This document shows positions 10,096 through 17,749 of a stretch of 64,000 nucleotides of DNA, in pieces. The stretch covers positions 558,001 to 622,000 of the forward strand of contig JACKPU010000001.1 of assembly GCA_024233285.1 (NCBI GenBank), given 5' to 3'. A model generated the notes under the pieces. The model saw nothing but the letters and a program-made list of their open reading frames with translations. It did not search any database and was not told the origin of the DNA. The stretch comes from Opitutaceae bacterium (GTDB lineage: Bacteria; Verrucomicrobiota; Verrucomicrobiia; Opitutales; Opitutaceae). How positions within the stretch are numbered: position 1 is the stretch's first letter; each line of letters opens with the position of its first letter. The translations under genes and the position numbers were made by a program.

Positions 10096-12117
10096 ATGCG
10101 CCGCCTGGTTATCGCCATCCTGCTTGTCCTCCGCTTCGCTTGGCCGCTGCCGGCGGCGGAGCCCGCGGGCGCGCCCATGACCATCACCGTCAATTCGTGG
10201 GACCTCAGCGACGAGGCCGATGTCGTCGCCCGGCTCATTGCCCTCAAGCAGCTCGGCGTCACCAGCATCCAGACCTACATTTACTGGAACAAGGTGGAGC
10301 AATCGCCCGGCGTGCTGGATTGGTCGGCCTATGACCGCGAGGCGCGGCTGTATCAGAAACACGGCCTCAAGTGGGTGCCCTTCGTCATCGTCGGCCCGTG
10401 GTATTTGACGCCGGATTTTGTGCGCGCCGATCCCGCCATCACCATGTATCGCTGCCTGGAGCACGGGCGCGACAGCGCCATCCCCTCGCTCTGGTCGCCC
10501 CGGCTGCGCGACTACGTGCGCGGCTTCCTCGCCCGGTTCGCGGAGCACTTTGGCCCCATGGGCGTGCTCGAGTCCGTCAACCTCGGCGTCACCGGCGACT
10601 ACGGCGAGGCGATCTACCCGGTGATCGGCAACTGGCCCGGCGCCTACCATTCGCACGCCGGCTACTGGTGCGGCGATGCGCTGGCCGCGGCCGATTTTCG
10701 CGCGCACCTGCGCGGGCTCTACCCGGCCGGCGTGGCGGCGCTCAACCAAGCCTGGCAAACGCGCTACGCCTCGTGGGACGAGGTCCGGCCCTTTGTGCCG
10801 GGCCAAGCCCCGTCCGAACGCGCCTGGCAGGAGATGCTCGCCTGGTATCGCGGGGCCATGACCGACTGGGCGGAGTTTTGGCTGGCCACCACGCGCGAGC
10901 TGCTCCCCGGCACCGACATTTACCTGTGCACCGGCGGCGACATGGCGCCCGAGCATGGCTCCGACTTCAGCGCCCAGGCCAAGGTGGCGGCCCGATACCA
11001 CGCCGGCATCCGCATCACCAACGAGGCGAGCTCCTACCCGGCCAACGTGCGCCTGACCCGCATGGTCGCCAGCGCCAGCCGCTTCTACGGCGCCTACTTT
11101 GGCCACGAGCCCGCCGCGCTGGTCACGCCCGACGGCATGCTCGGCCGTCAGTTCAACGCCGTGACCAGCGGCGCCCGCCAGCTCTTCGCCTACCTGACGC
11201 CCGAGACCATCATTCGCCAGCCCGACGGCACCTACGCCGCCGGCCCGGCCGGCCGGCACTACCTGCGCAACCACGCCCTCATGCGCGTGCAACGGCCGGT
11301 GGTCGGGGTGGCCTGGTATCAGGCCGCGCCCGCGCGCGCCGAGCAGGCGCAGGACCGCCGCGATTTGGCCGACCTGTCCACCGCGGTCCGCCGTTTCGTG
11401 GACTACGACATGCTCGACGACCGGCTGATCCGCGAGGGCGCGCTGCGCGACAAGCAAATCCTGCTGCTGTTTAAAAACCAAGTCATGCCGGCCGAGGTGC
11501 TCGCGCGCATCCGCCAATGGGTCGAGGCCGGCGGCATCGCGTTTTTCTTTGATTCGCGCGGCGCCGATTTCGACGGCCGGTCCGAGGCCTACGACCAGTT
11601 GCTCGGGCTCACCGCCGCCGCCGACAAGGTGACGGGCATCAACTTGATCACCGTGCGCGATCCGGCGGCCTATCCGTCGATCGCCTCGCTGGCCGATTTG
11701 TTCGGGACCACCGCCTTGGTCGGCCTGGCCCCGGAGTGCGAAACCCTGCTGGGCATGGAGTATGCGCCGAACCTCGCGGTGGCCTGGCGTCATCCGGTTG
11801 GCGCGGGCCGGGTCTACGCCTACTTCGGCCCCATCGACCTCAAGGTGGACGAAGAAAGCTGGGTGACGGCCAAGCGGGTGCCGCTCCGGTTTCTGCGCGA
11901 CAGCCTGCGCCAATGCCTGGCCGAGGGCCTGCTGCCGGCCGAGCCCGCCTCGCTCAATCTCGACGAGCCCGACGTCTACAAGGTTCTGACCACCGAGGGG
12001 CTCTGGGTGCTCAACCTGCGCGGGACCGCCGCCACGATTCCTGTCGATGGCCAGCCGGTCGAGGTGCCGGCCAAATCCATCACCCTGTGTCCGCCGGCGG
12101 CGGACGCCCAACCCTGA
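10096..12117 (+). CDS. Secreted clan GH-A glycoside hydrolase, GH42/GH14-like
   Basis: A 673-residue protein with a signal peptide (cleavage near AAEPAG, residue 24). A TIM barrel begins with TITVNSWDLSDEADVVARL and GVTSIQTYIYWNKVE, the substrate-binding entry of beta-galactosidase-like enzymes. Candidate acid/base and nucleophile are Glu171 (GVTGDYGEAIYP) and Glu310 (GIRITNEASSYP), spaced as in clan GH-A. A later Rossmann-like region (VLARIRQWVEAGGIAFFF) resembles the GATase-like trimerisation domain of GH42 enzymes. It lies 7 bp after the isomerase gene. The family assignment between GH42 and GH14-like is uncertain, and the substrate is not inferable. Confidence 0.68.
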   Translation: MRRLVIAILLVLRFAWPLPAAEPAGAPMTITVNSWDLSDEADVVARLIALKQLGVTSIQTYIYWNKVEQSPGVLDWSAYDREARLYQKHGLKWVPFVIVGPWYLTPDFVRADPAITMYRCLEHGRDSAIPSLWSPRLRDYVRGFLARFAEHFGPMGVLESVNLGVTGDYGEAIYPVIGNWPGAYHSHAGYWCGDALAAADFRAHLRGLYPAGVAALNQAWQTRYASWDEVRPFVPGQAPSERAWQEMLAWYRGAMTDWAEFWLATTRELLPGTDIYLCTGGDMAPEHGSDFSAQAKVAARYHAGIRITNEASSYPANVRLTRMVASASRFYGAYFGHEPAALVTPDGMLGRQFNAVTSGARQLFAYLTPETIIRQPDGTYAAGPAGRHYLRNHALMRVQRPVVGVAWYQAAPARAEQAQDRRDLADLSTAVRRFVDYDMLDDRLIREGALRDKQILLLFKNQVMPAEVLARIRQWVEAGGIAFFFDSRGADFDGRSEAYDQLLGLTAAADKVTGINLITVRDPAAYPSIASLADLFGTTALVGLAPECETLLGMEYAPNLAVAWRHPVGAGRVYAYFGPIDLKVDEESWVTAKRVPLRFLRDSLRQCLAEGLLPAEPASLNLDEPDVYKVLTTEGLWVLNLRGTAATIPVDGQPVEVPAKSITLCPPAADAQP

Positions 12118-12127
12118 GACTTTGCCC

Positions 12128-14380
12128 ATGTTTTCCGGTCATCTTCCCCGAGGCCGCGGCCTGATCCTGGCCGTGGCGTGCTTGCTGTCCGCCGTCACGA
12201 TCCGCGCGGCCGAGCCGGCGGCGCTGCATGCGCGCGGCGCGGCGCGGCTCTGGCAGCCGGCCGAGTTTCAACTCACCGGCGTGGCGGCGGAGGGCGCCAA
12301 CCCCTTCGACCCCGACCAGATCGCCCTCGACGCCGTCATCACCACGCCCGCCGGCCACAGCCGGGAATTTCCGCTGTTTTGGTTTCAGGACTACCGCCAA
12401 GAGCTTGCCGACGGCCAGGAGACCTTGGCCGCCCAGGGGGACGGGGAGTGGCGCCTGCGCTGGCTGCCCCGCGAGCCCGGCGCGCACCGCTACGAGGTGC
12501 GCCTGCGGCGGGGCGCGGCCGCCCCCGTGGTGGTGGCGACCGGCGTGATCACCGTGGCCGCCGCGCCGCCGCCGGACCGGTTCGGCGTGGTGGAGCTGGG
12601 CGCGGACCGGCGCTACCTGCGCACGACCGACGGCCGGCCCCTGCGGCTCGTCGGAATCAACTTATGCTGGCTCGGGGGCCGCGGGACGTTTGATTACGAG
12701 GACTGGTTTGCGCAGATGCGCCACTCCGGGCAAAACGTGGCGCGCTTGTGGCTGTCGCCCTGGTGGCTGTCGCTGGAGCAGCGGCCCGACACCCTCACGC
12801 ACTACCGGATGGATGCCGCCTGGCAGCTGGACCGGCTGTTCGCCCTCGCCGAGCAAAACGGCATCTACCTGCTGCCCTGCCTCGATTACCACGGCATGTT
12901 TCAGGAGGACGACGCGCAATGGGGCGGCATGACCAACCAGTGGAGCGAAAACCCCTACAACCTGGCCAACGGCGGACCCTGCCGCGAGCCCAACGACTTT
13001 TTCACCAACGCGGAGGCGCGTCGCGCCTACACCAAGCGGCTGCGCTACCTCGTCGCTCGCTACGGCGCCAACCCCCGGCTGCTGGCGTGGGAGTTTTACA
13101 ACGAGATCGACAATGTGTTCGAGCCCCGCTCCCTGCGCGAACCCGACGTGCTGGCCTGGCACCAGGAGATGGCGCGTTGGCTCAAGGCCCACGATCCCTT
13201 CGGCCACTTGGTCACCACCAGCCTGACCGGCGGCTCCGACCGCCCCGGGTTCTGGCAGCTGCCTGAGATCGACGTCGCCATGTATCACAGCTACGAGGAA
13301 ATCGCGCCCGCCCGGCGCCTCGCGTGGATCGGCCGCGATTTCGCGGCCCGCTACGACAAGCCGGTCATCATCGGCGAATACGGGGTCAGCTCCGCCGGCT
13401 GGGATCTGCCGCGCGACCCCCACCTGCGCGGCCTGCGCCAGGCGTTGTGGGGCGCCGCGCTCGGCGGCACCGCGGGCACCGCCCTGCCGTGGTGGTGGCA
13501 GGAGCTGCGGGACGCCGGCGGCACGCGGCTCTACGCCGCCCTCGACGCCGTGTTGACCCGCGCCGGCTGGGCCGAGGGCGCGTGGTGGCCGGTCGGCCCC
13601 GCCCCCGCCGCCCCCGCCGCGCCCGTGCTTGGCGAGCCCTTGCCCGCGGTGCCTGCGTTTGCGGGCGAGCTCATCCTCAACATCGACCACCGGCGGCCCT
13701 TGTCTGGGCGGCTGGCGCTCTCCGGCCCGCTGGCGGCCGCGCGCGCCTTCGAAAGCCTGTCCGCCTATGTGCTGGGCACCGGCTGGGGCGACAAACGACA
13801 ATCGCTCACCTTCGAGGGTTGGTGGGATGAAGACGCCGCCGTGCGGTTCCACTTTCACTTGGCCGAGGGCTCGCCGGATCTGGCGGTGATGATCGACGGC
13901 CGGGAGGTCGCGCGCCTGCCCTTGGAGGCCCCGGCCGGCGCGGCCCGCGGCCAGCGTCCGATCGACCGCGAGCTCGCGGTCACCATCCCCGCCGGCCGGC
14001 ACGAGATCAGCCTGGTCAACCATGGCACCCTGTGGGCGCGGGTCGACCGTTGCGAGGTGCGCGGCCTGCGCCCGACGGACGCCGGCGAGTGGACGGGCCC
14101 GGAAACCATCGCCCTGCGCGGCCCCGATCGCGCGATCCTTTACACCGTGTCACCCTGGATGGTTTATCCCGCCGGCGCGACCGCCGCGACCGGGCCGGTC
14201 GTGCCGGGTCGCGCGTATGACCTGATGGAGTGGCCGGCCGGCGACTTCCAGGTCACGTGGTATGACCCGGCCACCGGCTCCGCCCTGCACTCCACCCGCG
14301 CGACGACCCGCGATGGCGTCCTCACGGTGCGCCCGCCGAATTTCACCGAGGACATCGTCGCCGTCGTGCTCCCCGATTGA
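12128..14380 (+). CDS. DUF5060-GH5-like secreted glycoside hydrolase
   Basis: A 750-residue protein. The start at 12128 gives a clear signal peptide (LILAVACLLSAVTIRAAEP). Residues about 32-145 form a DUF5060-type beta-sandwich (LWQPAEFQLTG, GEWRLRWLPREPGAHRYEVRL). A GH5/clan GH-A barrel follows, with acid/base Glu326 in WEFYNEIDNVF and nucleophile Glu417 in VIIGEYGVSS. The C-terminal 200 residues form beta-sandwich modules (FESLSAYVLGTGWGDK), probably accessory. Related enzymes are cellulase- or mannanase-like. It is the last gene of the cluster and lies 10 bp after the preceding hydrolase; the decayed island begins directly after its stop. Confidence 0.82.
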   Translation: MFSGHLPRGRGLILAVACLLSAVTIRAAEPAALHARGAARLWQPAEFQLTGVAAEGANPFDPDQIALDAVITTPAGHSREFPLFWFQDYRQELADGQETLAAQGDGEWRLRWLPREPGAHRYEVRLRRGAAAPVVVATGVITVAAAPPPDRFGVVELGADRRYLRTTDGRPLRLVGINLCWLGGRGTFDYEDWFAQMRHSGQNVARLWLSPWWLSLEQRPDTLTHYRMDAAWQLDRLFALAEQNGIYLLPCLDYHGMFQEDDAQWGGMTNQWSENPYNLANGGPCREPNDFFTNAEARRAYTKRLRYLVARYGANPRLLAWEFYNEIDNVFEPRSLREPDVLAWHQEMARWLKAHDPFGHLVTTSLTGGSDRPGFWQLPEIDVAMYHSYEEIAPARRLAWIGRDFAARYDKPVIIGEYGVSSAGWDLPRDPHLRGLRQALWGAALGGTAGTALPWWWQELRDAGGTRLYAALDAVLTRAGWAEGAWWPVGPAPAAPAAPVLGEPLPAVPAFAGELILNIDHRRPLSGRLALSGPLAAARAFESLSAYVLGTGWGDKRQSLTFEGWWDEDAAVRFHFHLAEGSPDLAVMIDGREVARLPLEAPAGAARGQRPIDRELAVTIPAGRHEISLVNHGTLWARVDRCEVRGLRPTDAGEWTGPETIALRGPDRAILYTVSPWMVYPAGATAATGPVVPGRAYDLMEWPAGDFQVTWYDPATGSALHSTRATTRDGVLTVRPPNFTEDIVAVVLPD

Positions 14381-14417
14381 TCCCGCCGCCGGCCCGCGAA
14401 ACACCGAGGGGGCAAAG

Positions 14418-14540
14418 GGGGTCGCGGCGCGAACATCAATCGTTGCCGCGGTGGGCGGCACCGCCCCCGCGATTGGCGGCGGCAAGTTTGCCAACGGTGC
14501 GATCACGTCGGCCTTCCAACATCTGTTCAACGCCCAGGCC
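14418..14540 (+). pseudogene. Stub of an Rhs-repeat / polymorphic toxin C-terminal region
   Basis: The frame encodes GVAARTSIVAAVGGTAPA and then IGGGKFANGAITSAFQHLFN. This is the conserved segment near the C-terminus of Rhs-repeat-associated core proteins, usually G-G-G-K-F-A-N-G-A-x-T-x-A-F-x-x-x-x-N. Nothing of the large N-terminal beta-shell is present, and the stub runs straight into a dispersed repeat. It is a relic of a toxin-delivery gene; the type-44 toxin cassette at 16962-17615 could be from the same former locus (inference). Confidence 0.75.
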
Positions 14541-14581
14541 CGGCGCGGGAACGGGTTCGCTCGCGCCAGCTGCCGGTCATG

Positions 14582-14653
14582 TCAAATTCCCCGCGCCATG
14601 GGACCTTATCGGGTTCGATGCCTGAGGTGGGCCGGCCGGTCCCTCGGCCGGCG
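14582..14653 (-). repeat. Dispersed repeat family A, copy 1
   Basis: Reads on the minus strand as a GCCGGCCG-AGGGAC-CGGCCGGC hairpin (14631-14652) followed by CCACCTCA, a GAACC-GATAA-GTCCCATGG segment and GGGAATTTG. The same string occurs at 20866-20953 and 27681-27752. Confidence 0.85.
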
Positions 14654-14781
14654 GCAGGAATGCAACGCGCCGCTGCCCACGGGGCAGGACTCCACCGGAC
14701 CGGAGTCACGCCAGCTTGCGGGACGAAGGGAGGAAGCAGATCGCATGACCCCAAGAGTAAAATATTGCCCCCTTTTTCAGG
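14654..14781 (+). repeat. Long direct repeat B, copy 1
   Basis: A 128-bp segment repeated at 15448-15574 with a single T indel in its final T run. It contains GACTCC/GGAGTC and CTGCCC/GGGCAG inverted repeats, and near its end (14747-14772) a copy of the dispersed motif GACCCCAAGAGTAAAATATT. The recombinase stub starts at the base after it. Confidence 0.95.
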
Positions 14782-14946
14782 TTCCTGCGTGTGATCCAGG
14801 AACTGCTCGGCCATGCCCGGTTGGACACGACCCAGATTTACACCCAGGTCTCCATCACCCAGCTCCGCGAGGTCCACGCCAAGTGCCACCCCAGGGGAAC
14901 CGCGAGGCCGGACTTGCAGCCTGACACGAAACCGGCAACCTCGTGA
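14782..14946 (+). pseudogene. C-terminal stub of a tyrosine recombinase/integrase
   Basis: A 54-codon stretch encoding LRVIQELLGHARLDTTQIYT and VSITQLREVHAKCHP before the stop. This is the catalytic C-terminus of phage/integron-type tyrosine recombinases, with the conserved LLGH His and the nucleophilic Tyr in QIYT. The N-terminal three quarters are missing: the 5' side is replaced exactly by repeat B. It cannot be functional alone and marks a former mobile element. The frame ends 3 bp before the antitoxin start. Confidence 0.85.
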
Positions 14947-14949
14947 AGC

Positions 14950-15159
14950 ATGAGCACCGTCGCCGAAATAGAGTCCGCCCTGGAGAAGCTGCCGGTTGAA
15001 GATCAACGTGCAGTGGCTGCCTGGCTTGACTCGCGGCTGTGGCCGGAGACGCCCGCCATGCTGGCCGCCATCGACGAAGCCGAGCGCTCGCTGGCCGAAG
15101 AGGGCGGTGTGCCGGTCGAAGACGTCCGCAGGAACCTGCGTCAATGGATTACCGGGTAA
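14950..15159 (+). CDS. Antitoxin of a ParE-type toxin-antitoxin pair
   Basis: A 69-residue acidic protein (MSTVAEIESALEKLPVEDQR, then TPAMLAAIDEAERSLAEEGG and VSVED-like VPVEDVRRNLRQW). Its N-terminal EIESALEKLP-type helix and its C-terminal toxin-binding segment resemble antitoxins found before RelE/ParE toxins. Its last 16 bases overlap the toxin start, the usual arrangement in type II modules, which normally repress their own promoter. The pair sits between two copies of repeat B. Confidence 0.78.
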   Translation: MSTVAEIESALEKLPVEDQRAVAAWLDSRLWPETPAMLAAIDEAERSLAEEGGVPVEDVRRNLRQWITG

Positions 15160-15443
15160 TCCTCTCTCGCCCCGCTTTGCGCGACCTTGCCGAGATCGCC
15201 CGTTACATCGCGCAGGACAGCCCGGAGGCCGCTTTGTGCGTCGGCGAAGAGCTTGCGAGTCTGGCCGAATCGCTCGCCGTCATGCCCCGCCGCGGCGGGG
15301 TGTTCCGCGCCCGCCCCGGCGTGCGGCGGCTGGTGAACGCGCCCTATCTGGTGACCTACCGCATCGATGAGACGCAGCGCGTCGTTTACGTGCTGCGCTT
15401 CTGGCACGCCAAACGCGACCCGCAGAACTGGCGCGCTGAATAG
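15144..15443 (+). CDS. ParE/RelE family toxin
   Basis: A 99-residue protein with the start chosen at MDYRVILSRPALRDLAEIARYIAQDSPEAA. This is the classic ParE opening: a beta strand, then a long helix with DLAEIARYI. Later VRRLVNAPYLVTYRID and VVYVLRFWHAKRDP give the strands and C-terminal basic motif of the family. ParE toxins inhibit gyrase, whereas RelE relatives cleave mRNA on ribosomes; sequence alone favours ParE. It overlaps the antitoxin by 16 bp. Confidence 0.85.
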   Translation: MDYRVILSRPALRDLAEIARYIAQDSPEAALCVGEELASLAESLAVMPRRGGVFRARPGVRRLVNAPYLVTYRIDETQRVVYVLRFWHAKRDPQNWRAE

Positions 15444-15447
15444 CCCT

Positions 15448-15574
15448 GCAGGAATGCAACGCGCCGCTGCCCACGGGGCAGGACTCCACCGGACCGGAGT
15501 CACGCCAGCTTGCGGGACGAAGGGAGGAAGCAGATCGCATGACCCCAAGAGTAAAATATTGCCCCCTTTTCAGG
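15448..15574 (+). repeat. Long direct repeat B, copy 2
   Basis: The second copy of the repeat at 14654-14781, starting 5 bp after the toxin stop. It again ends with the dispersed motif (15541-15566). The two copies bracket a 666-bp segment containing the recombinase stub and the first toxin-antitoxin pair. The 139 bp after it hold no recognisable gene. Confidence 0.95.
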
Positions 15575-15713
15575 CCCCGCTCGCGGGCGCTCCCTCTGCC
15601 TCACTGCCGGGCCTTTTGTTTGAGGTAGGGTGCGACCGCCGGGCGTGCCGTCTCATCCAACCCGCCAACAACCCAACATTGCGTCTGGAGCGCTCTATGC
15701 TCACATTTCGCCC

Positions 15714-15926
15714 ATGAACGCGACCCTGGCCGCCGAAATCCAACGCCTGACGCCCGCGGAGAAACTCCAACTGGTGCAGGACCTCTGGGATGACATTGCT
15801 GCGAGCTCCGAAGCGCTGCCCATTCCGCAGTGGCACGAGGAGGAACTGAACCGCCGCTTGGACAACGAAGTGGAAGATCAAGGTCGGCCGTGGGAACAGG
15901 TCCGCGACGACATCCTCGGCCGCTAA
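15714..15926 (+). CDS. Addiction-module antitoxin (unstable antitoxin family)
   Basis: A 70-residue protein starting MNATLAAEIQRLTPAEKLQL. The pattern L-T-x-A-E-K-L-x-L-V-x-D-L-W-D, then IPQWHEEELNRRLD, is the signature of the short PF09720-type antitoxins that accompany ParE/RelE toxins. The start was placed at the Met that opens this motif. It lies 12 bp before its toxin. Confidence 0.87.
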   Translation: MNATLAAEIQRLTPAEKLQLVQDLWDDIAASSEALPIPQWHEEELNRRLDNEVEDQGRPWEQVRDDILGR

Positions 15927-15938
15927 AGCGCTTTTCCT

Positions 15939-16232
15939 ATGCAGATCCAAGTCACGTCCGCCGCCCAACGTGACCTGATCGAGGCCTACGATTGGTATGA
16001 AAACCGATCAGCGGGCTTGGGCCGCGCACTCATCCAGTCGGTCGACACCGTGTTCGCCTTTATTCGTCGGCATCCCACTGTGCCGAGGATCGTTCTGCGC
16101 GATTTGCGCTGTGTGCACGCCAAACGCTTTCCCTATGCAATCTATTACCAAATCAGGGAGTGTCATACAGCGCGCATTGTAGCAGTCTTGCACACCTCCA
16201 GAGACCGAATCGCGCTTATCCCACGCCTGTAG
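15939..16232 (+). CDS. ParE/RelE family toxin
   Basis: A 97-residue protein: MQIQVTSAAQRDLIEAYDWY, then GLGRALIQSVDTVFAFIRRHP, then RFPYAIYYQI and ARIVAVLHTSRD. The opening strand-helix, the [RF]FPYAIYY strand and the VLHxSRD tail fit the RelE/ParE superfamily. It is complete and probably functional with the antitoxin upstream. Its target (gyrase or ribosome-bound mRNA) is not decided by sequence. Confidence 0.87.
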   Translation: MQIQVTSAAQRDLIEAYDWYENRSAGLGRALIQSVDTVFAFIRRHPTVPRIVLRDLRCVHAKRFPYAIYYQIRECHTARIVAVLHTSRDRIALIPRL

Positions 16233-16250
16233 CCGAAGTTTCTGTAACCC

Positions 16251-16373
16251 ATGAATCCACCGCGCACCCCCGGTGAAATGCTCCTCGAGGAAGTCTTGAA
16301 GCCGATGGGCATTTCCCAAAACGCTATGGCCCGCGCCATCAACGAAATCGTCCTCGGCAAACGCTCCATCACT
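16251..16373 (+). pseudogene. Broken HigA-family antitoxin
   Basis: MNPPRTPGEMLLEEVLKPMG and ISQNAMARAINEIVLGKRSIT are the N-terminal half of a HigA-type XRE antitoxin. Compared with the family, about seven residues are missing between ARAI and NEIV, which removes the turn and start of the DNA-recognition helix. After SIT the frame enters the GAAAAAAGGGTCAG repeat array and codes only for Lys/Arg/Gly-rich filler. No HigB partner is adjacent. It is a decayed antitoxin interrupted by a repeat. Confidence 0.8.
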
Positions 16374-16385
16374 CCCGCCAGACAG

Positions 16386-16553
16386 AGAAAAACGGGTCGG
16401 CAGAGAAAAAAGGGTCAGGCAGAGAAAAAAGGGCAGAGAAAAAAGGGCAAGAAAAAAGGGTCAGGGCAAGAAAAAAGGGTCAGGTATTAATTATTTAACA
16501 ATCTAAATACTTAAAACCTGACCCTTTTTTCTTTCTGACCCTTTTTTCTTTCC
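16386..16553. repeat. GAAAAAAGGGTCAG array with inverted arms (array D)
   Basis: Six tandem near-copies of GAAAAAAGGGTCAG (16386-16484) are followed by an AT-rich spacer and two inverted copies (CTGACCCTTTTTTC, 16517-16549). The arms can fold into a long hairpin. Strings of this kind are familiar from the ends of elements mobilised by REP-associated tyrosine transposases, but no transposase gene is present. It interrupts the HigA relic. Confidence 0.75.
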
Positions 16554-16583
16554 TGCAAGCCCTTGTTGAACAATAACTCCAGC

Positions 16584-16955
16584 CTATCCACCGGACACCG
16601 TTGGCTTATCCTGCTCATAAATGATTTCGATCCCGCTAGACAGATGCAGTTGCTTCTCAATTCGGTAAGCATTGCACGAAACGACGAGAGACCGCTCAGT
16701 CCGCCACCGAACGGAGATTGGGACAATCCCTGTCACAACCAACACACTTTCTCTCTTTGCAAACCAACCGGGCGGCTTAACCCAAACAACGGTTGCATTC
16801 GAGGCAGTGGCACCACAGCGAACCTCCGTCCATTCAGCCAAGAATCCGCTTTCTGATTTCGAAGAACCTATCGTGCGGTCTTCGCAGCCGCCGAATGGCT
16901 TACAACCTCCGAAGGTAAGCATGCTGACGCTGAGAATGAGGATTCTAAAGTGCAT
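16584..16955 (-). CDS. Small predicted lipoprotein, possible immunity partner
   Basis: A 123-residue protein with a lipoprotein signal (MHFRILILSVSMLTFGGC; lipobox TFGGC, Cys18). The mature part has CEDRTIGSSKSESGFLAEW and VRCGATASNATVVWV, which look like a small beta-rich domain with paired Cys. It starts 6 bp after the stop of the type-44 toxin gene on the same strand. That is the position expected for an immunity gene of a polymorphic toxin; a membrane-anchored immunity protein would point to an envelope target. Both statements are inference, because I know no function for this family. Confidence 0.6.
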   Translation of the reverse strand: MHFRILILSVSMLTFGGCKPFGGCEDRTIGSSKSESGFLAEWTEVRCGATASNATVVWVKPPGWFAKRESVLVVTGIVPISVRWRTERSLVVSCNAYRIEKQLHLSSGIEIIYEQDKPTVSGG

Positions 16956-16961
16956 GTTCTC

Positions 16962-17615
16962 CTAATCTTTGCAGGGCACGCGCACATGCTTAAGGTTAGC
17001 ATTACTCGAATCTACTCCCATCTGGATCAAAGTTTGGTCTTCGACGAAATCTCCATATGGTGCCTTACCGGAAATCTCCGGTAAGTATGGAATGCCGGGC
17101 CATCCACCATCACCCTTATGTCCTGCCTGCCCTGTCTGCTCGTATCGCGATTGTTGCGCACGTCCAGCCTCCGCGAGCAGGACAGACCCGCGCCACCCCC
17201 ACTCGCTACCAACGAAGCCATAGTGATAGTTTCCGAAGGGCGCAAAGCGCTCATCACGAGTGACCGTTTTATAGTCCCAAGGTCCACCATATGTAACATA
17301 GGACTTAAACACGCTGGCGCTCACCGCGATTCCCGTGAGGTTATTCGCAATTGGATCGGAAGCGCCTGAAACGTCCCGAAGTTGAGGACCGAGGACGGCG
17401 GCCAGGCGCGCATTAGCATCAATATCAACTCCTGCGGGAACCCTTACCTGCTTTCCGTGGCTATCGACGAGTGGCGTCACTTTTCCGGTTTTCGGATCAA
17501 CCGCCCCTAAGCAATCGTCTTTTTTCGGGTCTGCGTTGTTTGAAGCCGAGCAAAAGACGTCAAGCCGAGCAAAAGACGTCATGTCTTGACTCTTGACAAA
17601 GCAGAACCCGATCAC
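16962..17615 (-). CDS. Orphan polymorphic toxin cassette, type-44 (Ntox44-like)
   Basis: A 217-residue frame from GTG at 17615, with an ATG at 17582 as the other plausible start. The conserved core reads VRVPAGVDIDANARLAAV, YGGPWDYKT, FAPFGNYHYGFVG, SVLLAEAGRAQQSRYE and PYGDFVEDQTLIQMG. These match the GPWDYK / FGN-x-x-YG / PPYGD-x-x-x-DQ pattern of type-44 toxin domains found at the C-termini of Rhs, contact-dependent or type VI-delivered proteins. Here there is no delivery N-terminus or signal peptide. A 19-bp tandem duplication at its 5' end changes the frame relative to the upstream sequence. It may be a displaced toxin tip, silent or reserve, with the lipoprotein gene as possible immunity. 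Confidence 0.7.
   Translation of the reverse strand: MIGFCFVKSQDMTSFARLDVFCSASNNADPKKDDCLGAVDPKTGKVTPLVDSHGKQVRVPAGVDIDANARLAAVLGPQLRDVSGASDPIANNLTGIAVSASVFKSYVTYGGPWDYKTVTRDERFAPFGNYHYGFVGSEWGWRGSVLLAEAGRAQQSRYEQTGQAGHKGDGGWPGIPYLPEISGKAPYGDFVEDQTLIQMGVDSSNANLKHVRVPCKD
17543..17580 (-). repeat. 19-bp tandem duplication at the toxin 5' end
   Basis: AAGCCGAGCAAAAGACGTC occurs twice back to back (17543-17561 and 17562-17580). Because 19 is not a multiple of three, the two copies are read in different frames: removing one would join the toxin to another frame open upstream to about 17823. Confidence 0.95.
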
Positions 17616-17749
17616 CGGTCCCGGTAGGCAATCCTCGTCCGGGCAGGAAGAAAAGGATCAGGTTGCGTGTATTGATATGTGCCATTGCTCGATCTGTGAT
17701 ATCGATATCCGCAACATGACCACTTTTGCTTGGTCGGTTCATGCCGTCC

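Noticed and set aside
8848..12129. A 1093-codon open frame on the minus strand
   Set aside because: Antisense to four genes with clear motifs; composition is the GC-bias shadow type.
15575..15713. Promoter or small gene between the two toxin-antitoxin pairs
   Set aside because: No open frame with family similarity, and no convincing -35/-10 pair could be read.
16386..16553. Tandem GAAAAAAGGGTCAG units as a CRISPR array
   Set aside because: Units are contiguous or separated by only a few bases and end in inverted copies; no spacers and no cas genes.
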